Shown piece after piece: positions 16,781-26,236 of a stretch of 64,000 nt of DNA. Source of the stretch: Modicisalibacter muralis. Its GTDB lineage: Bacteria > Pseudomonadota > Gammaproteobacteria > Pseudomonadales > Halomonadaceae. The DNA lies in NCBI RefSeq assembly GCF_900102945.1, contig NZ_FNGI01000004.1, forward strand, positions 124,001 to 188,000, written 5' to 3'. Numbering within the stretch: the stretch's first letter is position 1; the number at the start of each line of letters is the position of its first letter. The notes beneath the pieces are model-generated. The model was not told the origin of the DNA and ran no database searches. It was given only the letters and a program-made list of their open reading frames with translations. The position numbers and the translations under genes were made by a program.

Positions 16781-17911
16781 TCAGGCCCAGTCATCCAGCG
16801 CAAAGCGCTCGAGCGCCTGCTCGTCGAAGCCGAAACCCAGGCCCGGCTCGCGCGGCAGCAGGATACGCCCATCCTGCGTTTCCAGTTGCCTGTCGATGAG
16901 GCGGCGGAAGTTGAGCACCTGGTCATCGGGGAAGAACTCGACGAACTGGCCGTTGGCCGCCGATCCAACCAGATGAACGTGCAGATCGTGAAACCAGTGC
17001 GGGCACAGGTTGACGCCGTAGCTCGCCGCCGTCGCGCCGATGCGCCGGTACTCGCTGATACCGCCGCACACGGCGGCATCGGTCTGTAGGATGATCGCGG
17101 CGTCCTTGTCGAGCAGTTCCTTGAAGCGCCAGCGGCCGGCCTCGATCTCCCCGGTCGCCACCGGGATGTGGGTATTGGCGGATAGCCGGGCGTGATTGTC
17201 GATATCGTCGGGGCTGAATGGCTCCTCGATCCAGTAGGGGTTGTAGGGCTCGTAGCGCTCCATGAAGCGCATCGCCGTCGGCAGGTCGCTCCAGGCATTG
17301 TTGGCGTCGAGCATCAACAGCACATCCGGGCCGATCGCCTCGCGCGCCGCCTTGATTCGCGCTTCCTCGCCTTTGGGGTCGAGGCGCCCCACCTTCATTT
17401 TCACGGCCTTGAAGCCCTGCTCGACATAGCCGGCCAGCTCCTCGCCGAGTTTTTCCGGTGTCTTGCCATCCAGGTAGTAACCGCCGGATGCGTAGGCCGG
17501 CACGCTGTCTTCATAATAGCCGCCGAGGAAGCGATGCAGTGGTAGATTCACCGCGCGCGCATTGCGATCCCACAGCGCGATATCGATGATGCTCAAGGCG
17601 CGCATCGCCGCCCCCGAGCGGCCATGCAGGATTCCTTCCCGGTACATTTTCTCCCACAGCCCCTCGACGCGCAGGGCGTCCTCGCCGATCAGCATCGGCG
17701 CGAACAGCTCGCGAACGCCGTGGGTCACGAGGCTGCCGGCGTTGCTGCCGCCATAACAGAAACCGATGCCCTCGGCGCCGTCATCGGTCCTGACCCGGAC
17801 GATGGCGTAATCGCGGTGATGCACCTGGCGCGTCGAAAACGACGTCGGGTTGTCGAGCGGGACACGAATCGTTCTGGCGTCGATGGAGTGAATCTTCGAT
17901 GGTAGCGACAT
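16781..17911 (-). CDS. enolase-superfamily sugar-acid dehydratase (mandelate racemase/MLE group)
   Basis: The 376-aa protein has the capping domain followed by the (beta/alpha)7-beta barrel with all active-site residues visible. These are Lys171-Met-Lys173, metal ligands Asp202 (LMLDANNAW), Glu229 (WIEEPF) and Glu255 (ATGEIEAG), Asp278 (LQTDAAVCGG) and histidines in CPHWFHDLHVHL (305, 308). The KxK and His arrangement is that of the mandelate racemase subgroup, which includes galactarate/talarate and other aldonate dehydratases. It probably feeds a 2-keto-3-deoxy acid to the DapA-family enzyme 24 nt downstream. The exact sugar acid is unknown. Confidence 0.87.
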   Translation of the reverse strand: MSLPSKIHSIDARTIRVPLDNPTSFSTRQVHHRDYAIVRVRTDDGAEGIGFCYGGSNAGSLVTHGVRELFAPMLIGEDALRVEGLWEKMYREGILHGRSGAAMRALSIIDIALWDRNARAVNLPLHRFLGGYYEDSVPAYASGGYYLDGKTPEKLGEELAGYVEQGFKAVKMKVGRLDPKGEEARIKAAREAIGPDVLLMLDANNAWSDLPTAMRFMERYEPYNPYWIEEPFSPDDIDNHARLSANTHIPVATGEIEAGRWRFKELLDKDAAIILQTDAAVCGGISEYRRIGATAASYGVNLCPHWFHDLHVHLVGSAANGQFVEFFPDDQVLNFRRLIDRQLETQDGRILLPREPGLGFGFDEQALERFALDDWA

Positions 17912-17952
17912 TGTTTTCCTTCCTGAGCGATTGTTTGAGGCGCGGAGGCTTT

Positions 17953-19470
17953 TCAGAGGTTACGAGGGCCGGAACTTCTATAACGGAGTTTTTTGGCGAG
18001 CCCGAAGATCGGCGTCGCCTGAAGTATGGAAAACAGTGCAATCGCCAGCAGCACGGCGGAAATTGGATTCTCGAGGAAAATCATCCAGCTTCCCTGACCG
18101 ATCAGCATGGATTGCTGCAGGCTGGCGTCCAGTATCGGGCCCAATATCAAGCCGATGACCAGTGGCGCCGTGGGTATCTTGAACTCGTCGAATGCGAAGC
18201 CGATCATGCCGAATACCAGCATCAGCATGATGTCGAAGTAGGAGTTGTTGAGGGCGAACGACCCGACCACCGCCAGCACCACGATGATGGGAGCCACGAC
18301 CCGGTTGGGCACCTTGGTCACCGAGACGCATAAGCGGGTAAACAGCAGGCCGACAATAAAGAGCGCAATGTTGGCGAAGAGTACCGCCCATAACAGGGTG
18401 TAGGTGATTTCGGCATGATCGGTCATCAGGGTCGGGCCCGGCAGAATCCCGTGGACCATGAACGCGCCCAACAACACGGCGGTCGATGAGCTTCCCGGAA
18501 TGCCGAGGGCGATCGTCGGCACCAGCGCGCCCCCCACCACGGCATTGTTCGCGGCCTCGGGCGCCGCGATGCCGGCAGGACAACCCGTGCCGAATTCGTG
18601 TTTGTTCCTGGCGAAACGCTTCGCTTCGTTGTAGGCAAACCAGCACGCCGTATCGCCGCCCGTGCCGGGAATCAGGCCGGTCATCACGCCGATGCCGCCC
18701 GAGCGAACGATATTCGGCAGCAGTGCCCGGAACTCCTTGAAGCGCGGCAGCATGCGATCGGCTATCGAACTGACGGCGGCGTCCTTGTTGGCATCGCCCT
18801 GGAGGATCAGTCGGATCGCCTGCGGTATGGAGAAAAGCCCGATCAGCGCGACCGTGAAGGGCACCCCCGAAAACAGGTTCAATTCGCCGAAGGTAAAGCG
18901 CGGCGTGCCCGTGGTCGGGTCCATGCCGATGGTGGCGATAAGCAGGCCGAGCACGCCGGAGAACAGACCCGCGATCATCGCGCCACTCGATAGCGAGCCG
19001 ACGATGGTGATGCCGAGAACGGCCACGGCGAAGAGTTCCACCGGGCCGAAGTGCAGCGCGAGGCTGCCCAGCAAGGGCGCGAAGGTCAACAGCACGATGG
19101 AGCTGATCACACCGCCGATCAGAGAGGCGGTTAGCGATATGCCCAGGGCCTGCCCGGCCTTGCCCTTCATCGCCATGGGGTAGCCGTCCATGACGGTCGC
19201 CGCCGCCGCCGGAGTTCCCGGCGTTCGCAGCAGGATCGCCGCGATGGAACCACCGTACATGGCCGAGAGATACAGTGCCGCGAGCATGCTGATACCCGTT
19301 TCGGGCGGCATCGCGAAGGTCAGCGGAAGCAACAGCGCGATGGCCATCGTCGCCGACAGGCCCGGCATCGAGCCGACGACGATACCGATCAGTGTTCCTG
19401 CCACGATGGCCAGCAGATTGGCTGGATCGAAAACGTTGAGAAGCCCGGCGAGAAGAAACGATTCGGTCAT
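17953..19470 (-). CDS. tctA: tripartite tricarboxylate transporter, large permease TctA
   Basis: The 505-aa membrane protein has TctA hallmarks: GTLIGIVVGSMPGLSATMAI near the N-terminus, RTPGTPAAAATVMDGYPMA, GLIPGTGGDTACWFAYNEAK and VPTIALGIPGSSSTAVLLGA. It forms the sodium-driven channel with TctB and receives substrate from TctC. The three genes lie in the order tctC-tctB-tctA with short gaps (10 nt between B and A), directly upstream of the sugar-acid enzymes, so the imported compound is probably their substrate. Confidence 0.95.
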   Translation of the reverse strand: MTESFLLAGLLNVFDPANLLAIVAGTLIGIVVGSMPGLSATMAIALLLPLTFAMPPETGISMLAALYLSAMYGGSIAAILLRTPGTPAAAATVMDGYPMAMKGKAGQALGISLTASLIGGVISSIVLLTFAPLLGSLALHFGPVELFAVAVLGITIVGSLSSGAMIAGLFSGVLGLLIATIGMDPTTGTPRFTFGELNLFSGVPFTVALIGLFSIPQAIRLILQGDANKDAAVSSIADRMLPRFKEFRALLPNIVRSGGIGVMTGLIPGTGGDTACWFAYNEAKRFARNKHEFGTGCPAGIAAPEAANNAVVGGALVPTIALGIPGSSSTAVLLGAFMVHGILPGPTLMTDHAEITYTLLWAVLFANIALFIVGLLFTRLCVSVTKVPNRVVAPIIVVLAVVGSFALNNSYFDIMLMLVFGMIGFAFDEFKIPTAPLVIGLILGPILDASLQQSMLIGQGSWMIFLENPISAVLLAIALFSILQATPIFGLAKKLRYRSSGPRNL

Positions 19471-19480
19471 GGAAAGCGCC

Positions 19481-19927
19481 TCATGAGCCCGGATAAAGGA
19501 GGATCGGCATTTTCAGGAAATAAATGAAAATTGCCCAGATAACGAGCGTGACCGTGGCCGTGATAACGATCGTCCATAGCCAATGAATCGGCCGGAGCAC
19601 CACGAGCACGACGAGCAGAAAGACCGGCGTGGCAACCAGGTAGCCGATCGTCTGAATAGACCAGGCATAGGCGAATATCAGCACGATAAAAGCCACGCCA
19701 AGCAGGATGGCGCGCGGCTCCACTTTCGGAAAAATCGTCAGCTCGCCCTGCGCCGAGGCTTTTCTCCAGGACATCAGCACTTGCACGATCAGCATGACCG
19801 AAAGCAGGATCAGCACAGCGCCGACCACATCGGGAAGCCGCGAGGCGGCGATGCGATAATCGGCGGCCTCGACTCTAAAGAAAACGGCCAATGCGATCGC
19901 TGCGATAGCGACGAGAATACGCCCCAT
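19481..19927 (-). CDS. tctB: tripartite tricarboxylate transporter, small permease TctB
   Basis: The 148-aa protein has about four hydrophobic segments and the TctB-like RLPDVVGAVLILLSVMLIVQ and YLVATPVFLLVVLVVL. I use the ATG at 19927, which has GGGAG at 8 nt; a TTG at 19933 is less likely. TctB sequences diverge strongly, and the call rests on size, topology and position between tctC and tctA. Confidence 0.9.
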   Translation of the reverse strand: MGRILVAIAAIALAVFFRVEAADYRIAASRLPDVVGAVLILLSVMLIVQVLMSWRKASAQGELTIFPKVEPRAILLGVAFIVLIFAYAWSIQTIGYLVATPVFLLVVLVVLRPIHWLWTIVITATVTLVIWAIFIYFLKMPILLYPGS

Positions 19928-19995
19928 AATCAAGACTCCCAGCGCCCGGAAAGGAAATGGCCGGGGACGGATCCTGCCTGCCCCCGGTTAGCGCA

Positions 19996-21003
19996 TCAGC
20001 TACCCGAACCTTGGACCTCGTCCTTGATCTCGTCCCATACCTCGATGAAGCGTTGCTCTTGATCCTGAAGGTAAGCCGTGTACTTCTCGGGGCCCATGAA
20101 ATCGATGTTCATCGCCCGGTCCGCCGCGGCCTTCTGGAACTCGGGGTCTTCGGTCACCCGCTGCAAGCCATTGGCGAGTTGCTGGCGTGCTTCTTCGGAT
20201 AGACCCGCCGGGGCGCTATAGCCGCGCGAGGAACCCGCCACGACATCGTAGCCAAGCTCCTTGGCCGTCGGGACATCCGGCAACGATGGCAAACGCTCTT
20301 CGGCAAATACGGCCAGCGCGCGAAGGTTGCCGGCTTCGATCTGCGGATAGGTAATGCCGACGTTATTGAAGCTGGCATCGATCTTGCCGCCCATGGCCGC
20401 GGTCCAGGACGGGCCGTCACCCTGGAAGGGAACTGTCTGGAATTCCACGCCCGCCTCCTTGGAGAGGATGATCGTCGAGAACCAGTCGTCGCCGCCGACC
20501 CCGGAATTGCCGACCGTCACGGTGCCGGGATTTTCCTTGGCGGCGTTGATGAGATCGTCAAAATTCTTGTAAGGGCTATCCTTCGCGACCACCACGACAC
20601 CGGGGTCGGTGACGATATTGGCGATGGGCGTCAATTCGCTGATGTCGTAGGTAATGGCCTCATTCATGATGTAGTTGGTCATCAGCATCGGCGTATTGGT
20701 GATGCTGATGGTTTCACCGTCCGGCTCGATCTGCTTGGCCAGCCGGGTCCAGGCGATCGCGCCGACGGCCCCCGGTTGATACTGATTGACGAAGTTGACG
20801 CCCATTTCATCGGCGAGAAAAGGCTGCACGAGCTGCGCCAGCGCATCGCTGCCACCCCCTGGCTTGAAACCCATCAGCACGGTGACTTCGTCGCCGCCGA
20901 CATAGTCCTGCCCGGCTTGGTCTTCCTGCGCCAGCGCCGTGGAAAAACCCATCACGGACGCCAACAGCCCCGCCGTGGTAGCGGCCAATATCCTGGTTTG
21001 CAT
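19996..21003 (-). CDS. tctC: tripartite tricarboxylate transporter substrate-binding protein TctC
   Basis: The ATG at 21003 has AGGAG upstream and begins a signal peptide (MQTRILAATTAGLLASVMGF, cut after ALA). The 335-aa product shows the Bug/TctC features VLMGFKPGGGSDALAQL, GAIAWTRLA, VVVVAKDSPYKNFDDLI and VGNSGVGGDDWF. It captures a carboxylated ligand in the periplasm for TctAB. An in-frame extension to 21105 runs through the divergent promoter region and is not real. The ligand is probably an aldonate or similar hydroxy acid, judging from its neighbours. Confidence 0.93.
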   Translation of the reverse strand: MQTRILAATTAGLLASVMGFSTALAQEDQAGQDYVGGDEVTVLMGFKPGGGSDALAQLVQPFLADEMGVNFVNQYQPGAVGAIAWTRLAKQIEPDGETISITNTPMLMTNYIMNEAITYDISELTPIANIVTDPGVVVVAKDSPYKNFDDLINAAKENPGTVTVGNSGVGGDDWFSTIILSKEAGVEFQTVPFQGDGPSWTAAMGGKIDASFNNVGITYPQIEAGNLRALAVFAEERLPSLPDVPTAKELGYDVVAGSSRGYSAPAGLSEEARQQLANGLQRVTEDPEFQKAAADRAMNIDFMGPEKYTAYLQDQEQRFIEVWDEIKDEVQGSGS

Positions 21004-21076
21004 AAAGCGACTCCTCTCATTGTTTTGTTGCTTTCCCCAAACCCAATGGCAACCATAGATACTGTTCTCGCAAATT

Positions 21077-21094
21077 GTCAATAATATTGTTGAC
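21077..21094. promoter_or_regulatory. palindromic candidate operator between tctC and the ILVD/EDD gene
   Basis: GTCAATAATATTGTTGAC is an 18-bp palindrome with one mismatched pair, in the AT-rich divergent region (21004-21192). It is 74 bp upstream of the tctC start and about 100 bp before the dehydratase. Its size and TTGTTGAC arms fit a GntR/FCD-type operator, and the GntR gene at 13312 is the obvious candidate regulator. Confidence 0.5.
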
Positions 21095-21192
21095 GATTGT
21101 TCCAATGCATTATATTGCTAGGCATGGAGGCGCCAATAACGGGCCCAGGGTTCGTTGGCGGATTGCATGAAAAAACAAGAGGAGGGAGGCGA

Positions 21193-22935
21193 ATGGCACC
21201 GATGGACAGCGGTGAACGCGGCATGCGCAAGGGCCTGACGAGCTACGGCGATGCAGGTTTTTCGCTCTTTCTACGCAAGGCCTTCATCAAGGGCATGGGC
21301 TATTCCGACGACGCCCTGGAGCGCCCGATCATCGGCATCGCCAATACCTACAGTGGCTACAATGCCTGCCACGCCAACGTTCCCGATCTCGTCGAGGCGG
21401 TCAAGCGCGGCGTGATGCTGGCCGGCGCGCTACCCGTCGAGTTCCCGACGATATCCATCCACGAAGCCTTCTCGCACCCGACCAGCATGTTCCTGCGCAA
21501 CCTCATGGCGATGGACACGGAGGAACTGGTCCGCGCGCAGCCGATGGACGCCGTGGTGCTGATCGGTGGTTGCGACAAGACGGTACCCGCCCAGTTGATG
21601 GGCGCGGCGAGCGCGGGAATCCCCGCCGTGCAACTCGTCTCCGGGCCGATGCTGACCGGCAGCCATCGCGGCCAGCGCGTAGGCGCCTGCACCGACTGCC
21701 GGCATTTCTGGGGGCGCTATCGCGCCGGCGAGATCGACGATCGCGAGATCGCCGAGGTCAACGACCAACTGGTGCCGACCGGCGGAACCTGCGGCGTGAT
21801 GGGTACCGCCAGCACCATGGCTTGCGTCGTCGAGGCGCTGGGCATGATGGTGCCGGGTAGCGCGACCGCACCGGCGGTCAGCGCCGATCGACGGCGTATC
21901 GCCGAAATGAGCGGCCGTTGCGCCGTGCAACTGGCGGCGCGGGGCACCACGCCCGAGCAGATCATGACCCGCCAGGCCTTCGAGAACGCCCTGACCGTGC
22001 TGCTGGCGATCGGCGGATCGACCAACGCCCTCGTGCACCTGACGGCAATGGCCGGGCGGCTCGGCATCAAGGTCGACCTGGACGCCTTCGACCGCATCGG
22101 GCGACGCGTGCCGGTGCTCGTCGATCTCAAGCCATCCGGCAAGCATTACATGCAGGATCTGCACATGGCCGGCGGCCTGACGACGGTGCTGCGCGAACTT
22201 AAGCCGCTACTGCATCTCGATTGCTTGACCGTCAGTGGCAACACGCTGGGCGAGGAGATCGATTCGGCACCGGATTCGTGGGCCCAGGAAATCGTCGCGC
22301 CGCTCTCATCGCCGGTTTATCCCCAGGGTGGCATCGCCGTGCTGCGCGGCAACCTCGCGCCCGGCGGGGCGATCGTCAAGCAGTCGGCGGCCACGCCGGG
22401 CCTGCTGAAACACACCGGCCGCGCGGTGGTCTTCACCTCGATCGAGGATCTCACCACGCGCATCGACGATCCCGATCTCGATGTCACAGCCGACGATATT
22501 CTCGTCTTGCAGAACGCCGGGCCGAAAGGCGCACCGGGGATGCCCGAGGCAGGCTATATGCCGATCCCGCGCAAGCTCGCCAACCAGGGGGTCAAGGACA
22601 TGGTACGCATCTCGGACGCGCGAATGAGTGGCACGGCCAGCGGCACCATCGTTTTGCACATCGTGCCCGAAAGCGCCGAAGGCGGCCCGCTGGCGCTGGT
22701 GCGCGATGGCGACACCATCGAACTCGATGTCGCGACACGCAGACTCGAGCTTATGGTCGCCGAGAGCGTGCTTGAAGAGAGACGCGCCGAATTCACCCCG
22801 CCGCGGCATGCCGGCGCCGAGCGCGGCTACAAGAAGCTGTTTCTCGACAGTGTGCTGCAAGCCGACGAGGGTTGCGACTTTGCCTTCCTCGTGCCCGAGA
22901 CGAACGACGTCACGCCGAGAGGGAACGCGTCGTGA
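21193..22935 (+). CDS. ILVD/EDD-family sugar-acid dehydratase
   Basis: I start at the ATG at 21193, which has GAGGAGGGAGG immediately upstream; the open frame back to 21097 has no such site. The 580-aa protein keeps the iron-sulfur ligands Cys59 (TYSGYNACHAN), Cys127 (LIGGCDKTVPAQ) and Cys200 (PTGGTCGVMGTAST). It also keeps the C-terminal DMVRISDARMSGTASGT loop with the catalytic serine. Cysteines at these positions are typical of the pentonate/hexonate dehydratases (L-arabinonate dehydratase type) rather than the biosynthetic IlvD. It is divergent from tctC. The next gene overlaps by 4 nt. It would convert an aldonate to a 2-keto-3-deoxy acid. Confidence 0.88.
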   Translation: MAPMDSGERGMRKGLTSYGDAGFSLFLRKAFIKGMGYSDDALERPIIGIANTYSGYNACHANVPDLVEAVKRGVMLAGALPVEFPTISIHEAFSHPTSMFLRNLMAMDTEELVRAQPMDAVVLIGGCDKTVPAQLMGAASAGIPAVQLVSGPMLTGSHRGQRVGACTDCRHFWGRYRAGEIDDREIAEVNDQLVPTGGTCGVMGTASTMACVVEALGMMVPGSATAPAVSADRRRIAEMSGRCAVQLAARGTTPEQIMTRQAFENALTVLLAIGGSTNALVHLTAMAGRLGIKVDLDAFDRIGRRVPVLVDLKPSGKHYMQDLHMAGGLTTVLRELKPLLHLDCLTVSGNTLGEEIDSAPDSWAQEIVAPLSSPVYPQGGIAVLRGNLAPGGAIVKQSAATPGLLKHTGRAVVFTSIEDLTTRIDDPDLDVTADDILVLQNAGPKGAPGMPEAGYMPIPRKLANQGVKDMVRISDARMSGTASGTIVLHIVPESAEGGPLALVRDGDTIELDVATRRLELMVAESVLEERRAEFTPPRHAGAERGYKKLFLDSVLQADEGCDFAFLVPETNDVTPRGNAS

Positions 22936-24005
22936 GCGATCGTCGGCAAGCGCGCATCGCGGCGGATGCGCTTCAAGACGTGTGCCAAGCGGCGTTGTGC
23001 TCGGTGGGTCTCGCCCCGGCGTATGCCGCCATCGTCGCCGAGACGCTCGTCGAGGCCGACCTCCTCGGCCATTCGACGCATGGCGCGGCGCTGCTGCCCC
23101 GCTACCTGAAGGAACTCGAAGAAGGCCGGATGGCGCGCGATGGCGAGCCGGCGGTGATCAAAGACACTGCCGCGAGCGCTGCCTGGGATGGCCATTACCT
23201 GCCCGGCCCGGTGCTGGTTCGCCGGGCACTCGACCAGGCCAGCGAACGTGCGGTTCGTTATGGCATTGCAACGGTGGCCATCGGGCGCAGCCACCACATC
23301 GCCTGCCTGGCTGCCTATCTCAAACGGATCACCGACCGGGGGCTGATCGCGGTTATCGCCAGCTCGAGCCCGGCGACACGCTCGGTGGCGCCGTTCGGCG
23401 CCGTCGAGGGCGTTTATTCTCCCGACCCGATAGCCGCCGGCTACCCGACCGAGGGCGACCCGGTGCTGATCGATGTCAGCATGTCGATCACCACCAATAG
23501 CCTGACCTCGCAACTCGCCAGCGCGGGAGAAAAGCTCGCCCACCCCTGGCTGATCGACGCCGACGGCAACCCGAGCGACGACCCGAGCCTGATCGGCGAC
23601 GGCTGCGGCGCCTTGCTGCCGATGGGCGGTTTCGATCATGGTCACAAGGGCTTCGCGCTGGGGCTTCTCGTCGAGGCGCTGACATCGGGGCTCGCTGGCC
23701 TTGGCCGAGCCGACGAACCGACCCGCTGGGGGGCGTCGGTGCTGGTCATGGTCATCGACCCGAAAAGCCATGGTGGGATAGAAAGCCTCAAACGAGAAAC
23801 CGGCTTTCTCGCCGATGCCTGCCGAGCCGCCAGCGTAGCCACCGGCAAGCCCGCCGTGCGTTTACCCGGCGAGCGCGCCCTCGCCCTGCGTCAGGAGCAA
23901 CGAGAAAACGGCGTGCTGCTCAGCCACGCCGCGCTCGAAAAACTCGAGGGTTGCATCGCGCCTGATGCCTGGGCAAAGGCGGGCATCGTTAGCAGCGAGA
24001 CCTAG
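22932..24005 (+). CDS. Ldh/malate dehydrogenase-2 family NAD(P)-dependent oxidoreductase
   Basis: The GTG at 22932 overlaps the preceding stop (GTGA) and gives a 357-aa protein; the open frame to 22872 only overlaps the upstream gene. Family features are [20 protein letters not shown] near the N-terminus, [26 protein letters not shown] and [19 protein letters not shown]. Members reduce or oxidise 2-keto/2-hydroxy acids such as lactate, malate, ureidoglycolate or 2,3-diketogulonate. Here it probably handles a 2-keto acid made by the dehydratase. Its stop shares the CTAG with the convergent rph stop. Confidence 0.85.
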   Translation: MSDRRQARIAADALQDVCQAALCSVGLAPAYAAIVAETLVEADLLGHSTHGAALLPRYLKELEEGRMARDGEPAVIKDTAASAAWDGHYLPGPVLVRRALDQASERAVRYGIATVAIGRSHHIACLAAYLKRITDRGLIAVIASSSPATRSVAPFGAVEGVYSPDPIAAGYPTEGDPVLIDVSMSITTNSLTSQLASAGEKLAHPWLIDADGNPSDDPSLIGDGCGALLPMGGFDHGHKGFALGLLVEALTSGLAGLGRADEPTRWGASVLVMVIDPKSHGGIESLKRETGFLADACRAASVATGKPAVRLPGERALALRQEQRENGVLLSHAALEKLEGCIAPDAWAKAGIVSSET

Positions 24006-24751
24006 CCTCTCAGGCCCAGCGCCTCGCGCTGATGCGCGAACAACTGCGCGCCGGCGCTCTCGGCCAGATCGAGCATGGCGTTGAGCTCGCTGCGTCCGAA
24101 CGCCGCCGCCTCGGCGGTGCCCTGCACCTCGATCAGCCCGCCGCTCTCGGTCATCACCACATTCATGTCGGTATCCGCGCCGCTGTCTTCCGGGTAATCC
24201 AGATCGGCTACCGGCGTGCCCTTGAAGATGCCCACCGACACCGCGCTGACCAGTTCCTTGAACGGATCGGTCTTGATCAGCTTGTCGCGCTGCAAATGGC
24301 GAATCGCATCGACCAGCGCCACGCAGCCGCCGGTAATCGCGGCGGTGCGCGTGCCGCCATCGGCCTGGATCACGTCACAATCGACGGTGATGGTGAACTC
24401 ACCGAGCTTCTTGAGGTTCACCGAAGCGCGCAGCGCGCGGCCAATCAGACGCTGAATTTCCAGCGTGCGCCCGCCCTGCTTGCCGCGTGCGGCCTCGCGC
24501 GGGCCGCGGGTGTGCGTGGCGCGCGGCAGCATGCCGTACTCGGCGGTGATCCAGCCCTGACCCTTGCCGCGCAACCAGCGTGGCACGCCGGCCTCGACGC
24601 TGGCGTTGCACAGCACCTGGGTATCGCCGAACGACACCAGCACCGAGCCCTCGGCATGGCGGGTGTATTCGCGAATCAGTCGGATCTCGCGGATCTGCTC
24701 GGGCTGTCGCCCGCTTGGGCGCCTGGCTGGATGCCCAGTACTTGAATGCAT
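24002..24751 (-). CDS. rph: ribonuclease PH
   Basis: RNase PH is a phosphorolytic 3'-5' exoribonuclease that trims tRNA 3' ends. The protein has the family core [75 protein letters not shown] and [10 protein letters not shown]-like [13 protein letters not shown] start at the ATG at 24751, preceded by GAGAGA, giving 249 aa. In-frame ATGs at 24775 and 24805 lack ribosome-binding sites. It is divergent from yicC, the usual neighbour. Confidence 0.96.
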   Translation of the reverse strand: MHSSTGHPARRPSGRQPEQIREIRLIREYTRHAEGSVLVSFGDTQVLCNASVEAGVPRWLRGKGQGWITAEYGMLPRATHTRGPREAARGKQGGRTLEIQRLIGRALRASVNLKKLGEFTITVDCDVIQADGGTRTAAITGGCVALVDAIRHLQRDKLIKTDPFKELVSAVSVGIFKGTPVADLDYPEDSGADTDMNVVMTESGGLIEVQGTAEAAAFGRSELNAMLDLAESAGAQLFAHQREALGLRG

Positions 24752-24889
24752 AGCGTCTCTCGAAAATCGGTTCATGGCGTGGGGAATCAAACGTCGGTGC
24801 GCCATTCTACACGCTCGCTCACGCGCTTGAATCCGTTACACTGGCTGCGTACCGATTCACGGCTCTGGCCATTCATTCGAGGAACTCGC

Positions 24890-25753
24890 ATGACCCATAG
24901 CATGACCGCCTTCACCCGGCAGACCATCGAGGCCGACTGGGGCAGCCTGCAACTGGAACTGCGCTCGGTGAACCAGCGCTATCTGGAGCCGCACTTCCGC
25001 CTACCGGAAGCCCTGCGCGACCTGGAACCGGCGTTTCGTGAGGCACTCAGGAATCGCCTGGCGCGCGGCAAGGTCGAATGCACGCTACGCTTCGAACCCG
25101 CCGCCGGCGGCGAATCGCTGGCGGTCAATCGCACGCGCCTCGCCGAGCTGGCCCGCGCGCTGCATGAGGTACGTGCCGAGGTGCCCGACGCCGAGATGCC
25201 CAACGCCCTGGCGCTGCTCGATCATCCCGGCGTAGTGGAGTCTCGTGGCGCCGACCTGGAAACGGTTCAGCGCGAGGCCCTGGCGCTGTTCGATACTGCT
25301 CTGAACGACCTGATCGCCGGGCGCGCCCGCGAGGGCAAGCGCCTCGCCGAGTTGATCCAGAGCCGCCTCGACGGCGTGCGCATCCAGGTCGCCGAGGTGC
25401 GTGCCTTGCTGCCAAGCATCCTCGAGCGCCAACGCGCGCAGCTTCTCGAACGTCTCGAAACCCTCAAGGCCGAGCTCGAACCGCAGCGCCTCGAAGCCGA
25501 GATCGCCCTGCTCGCCCAGAAGGCTGATGTCGATGAGGAACTCGACCGACTGGAGACCCACGTCACCGAAGTCGAGCGCCAGCTCAAGCAAAAGGGCCCG
25601 GTCGGTCGGCGTTTGGATTTTTTGATGCAGGAGCTCAATCGCGAGGCCAATACGCTATCGTCCAAGGCGGTGGTCGCCGAGAGTACCCGCTGCGCGGTGG
25701 AACTGAAGGTGCTGATCGAGCAGATGAGGGAACAGATTCAGAATATTGAGTAG
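24890..25753 (+). CDS. yicC: YicC-family endoribonuclease
   Basis: The 287-aa protein begins MTHSMTAFTRQTIEADWGSL, as in the family, and has the conserved LRSVNQRYLEPHFRLP and the C-terminal GRRLDFLMQELNREANTLSS and VELKVLIEQMREQIQN. GAGGAACTCGC precedes the ATG. YicC proteins are recently recognised endoribonucleases that affect RNA decay. The position beside rph is conserved in Pseudomonas and enterobacteria, usually followed by gmk; here a 4-kb insertion separates yicC from gmk. Confidence 0.95.
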   Translation: MTHSMTAFTRQTIEADWGSLQLELRSVNQRYLEPHFRLPEALRDLEPAFREALRNRLARGKVECTLRFEPAAGGESLAVNRTRLAELARALHEVRAEVPDAEMPNALALLDHPGVVESRGADLETVQREALALFDTALNDLIAGRAREGKRLAELIQSRLDGVRIQVAEVRALLPSILERQRAQLLERLETLKAELEPQRLEAEIALLAQKADVDEELDRLETHVTEVERQLKQKGPVGRRLDFLMQELNREANTLSSKAVVAESTRCAVELKVLIEQMREQIQNIE

Positions 25754-25877
25754 CGCTCACCAACTCCAGGCCACGCATAAAATGTTTTACTTATGCAAAC
25801 AATATCGGACGTAAGTCTATCAAAGACTACGAAAATCTTCCTCAAGCTACTGACAACTAGAAAGTAAATTTGGGAGT

Positions 25878-25900
25878 CAGTCCCAACAGCGTTGGGACTG
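25878..25900. terminator. hairpin between yicC and the toxin-antitoxin pair
   Basis: A 10-bp perfect stem (25878-25887 with 25891-25900) with a 3-nt loop sits in the 197-bp gap between the convergent yicC and antitoxin genes. No run of T follows on either strand, so termination efficiency is uncertain. The rest of the gap is AT-richer than the surroundings and shows no gene. Confidence 0.5.
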
Positions 25901-25950
25901 GCATATAAGCTGCCAGCCCACCCTCTCCTGATTCAATACTGCGTCTTCTT

Positions 25951-26235
25951 TCAGTGAGCGATTAGTTCACGGTAAAAGTCTGGGTTGTCTTGTATCGTGG
26001 ATAATACCTTGGCGGCGAGGCCCGTCGGATTTCGGCGCTTACCTTCCCAGCTTTTGACAGTATCTACACTGGTGCCCAACGCGTCGGCAAACTCTACCTG
26101 GGAAACATTGAGCTTGGCGCGAATGGCTTTGACATCAGCCACTTCATGGCGAGTGACACGAGCGGGGTTTTTCCGGCCTTGCTTAATGTCTACGGCTTCT
26201 TCCAGGGAAGACTTGAGTTCATTGAAGATGCTCAT
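25951..26235 (-). CDS. HTH-type antitoxin (HigA/NadS-like)
   Basis: The 94-aa protein has an N-terminal dimerisation region and a Cro/C1-type helix-turn-helix at about residues 40-75 (IRAKLNVSQVEFADALGTSV, TVKSWEGKRRNP). AGGTGT lies before the ATG at 26235. The toxin gene ends 1 nt upstream, giving the toxin-first order of HigBA-type modules. It should neutralise the toxin and repress the shared promoter. Base composition is less GC-rich than the neighbours, which suggests acquisition. Confidence 0.85.
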   Translation of the reverse strand: MSIFNELKSSLEEAVDIKQGRKNPARVTRHEVADVKAIRAKLNVSQVEFADALGTSVDTVKSWEGKRRNPTGLAAKVLSTIQDNPDFYRELIAH

Positions 26236-26236
26236 G

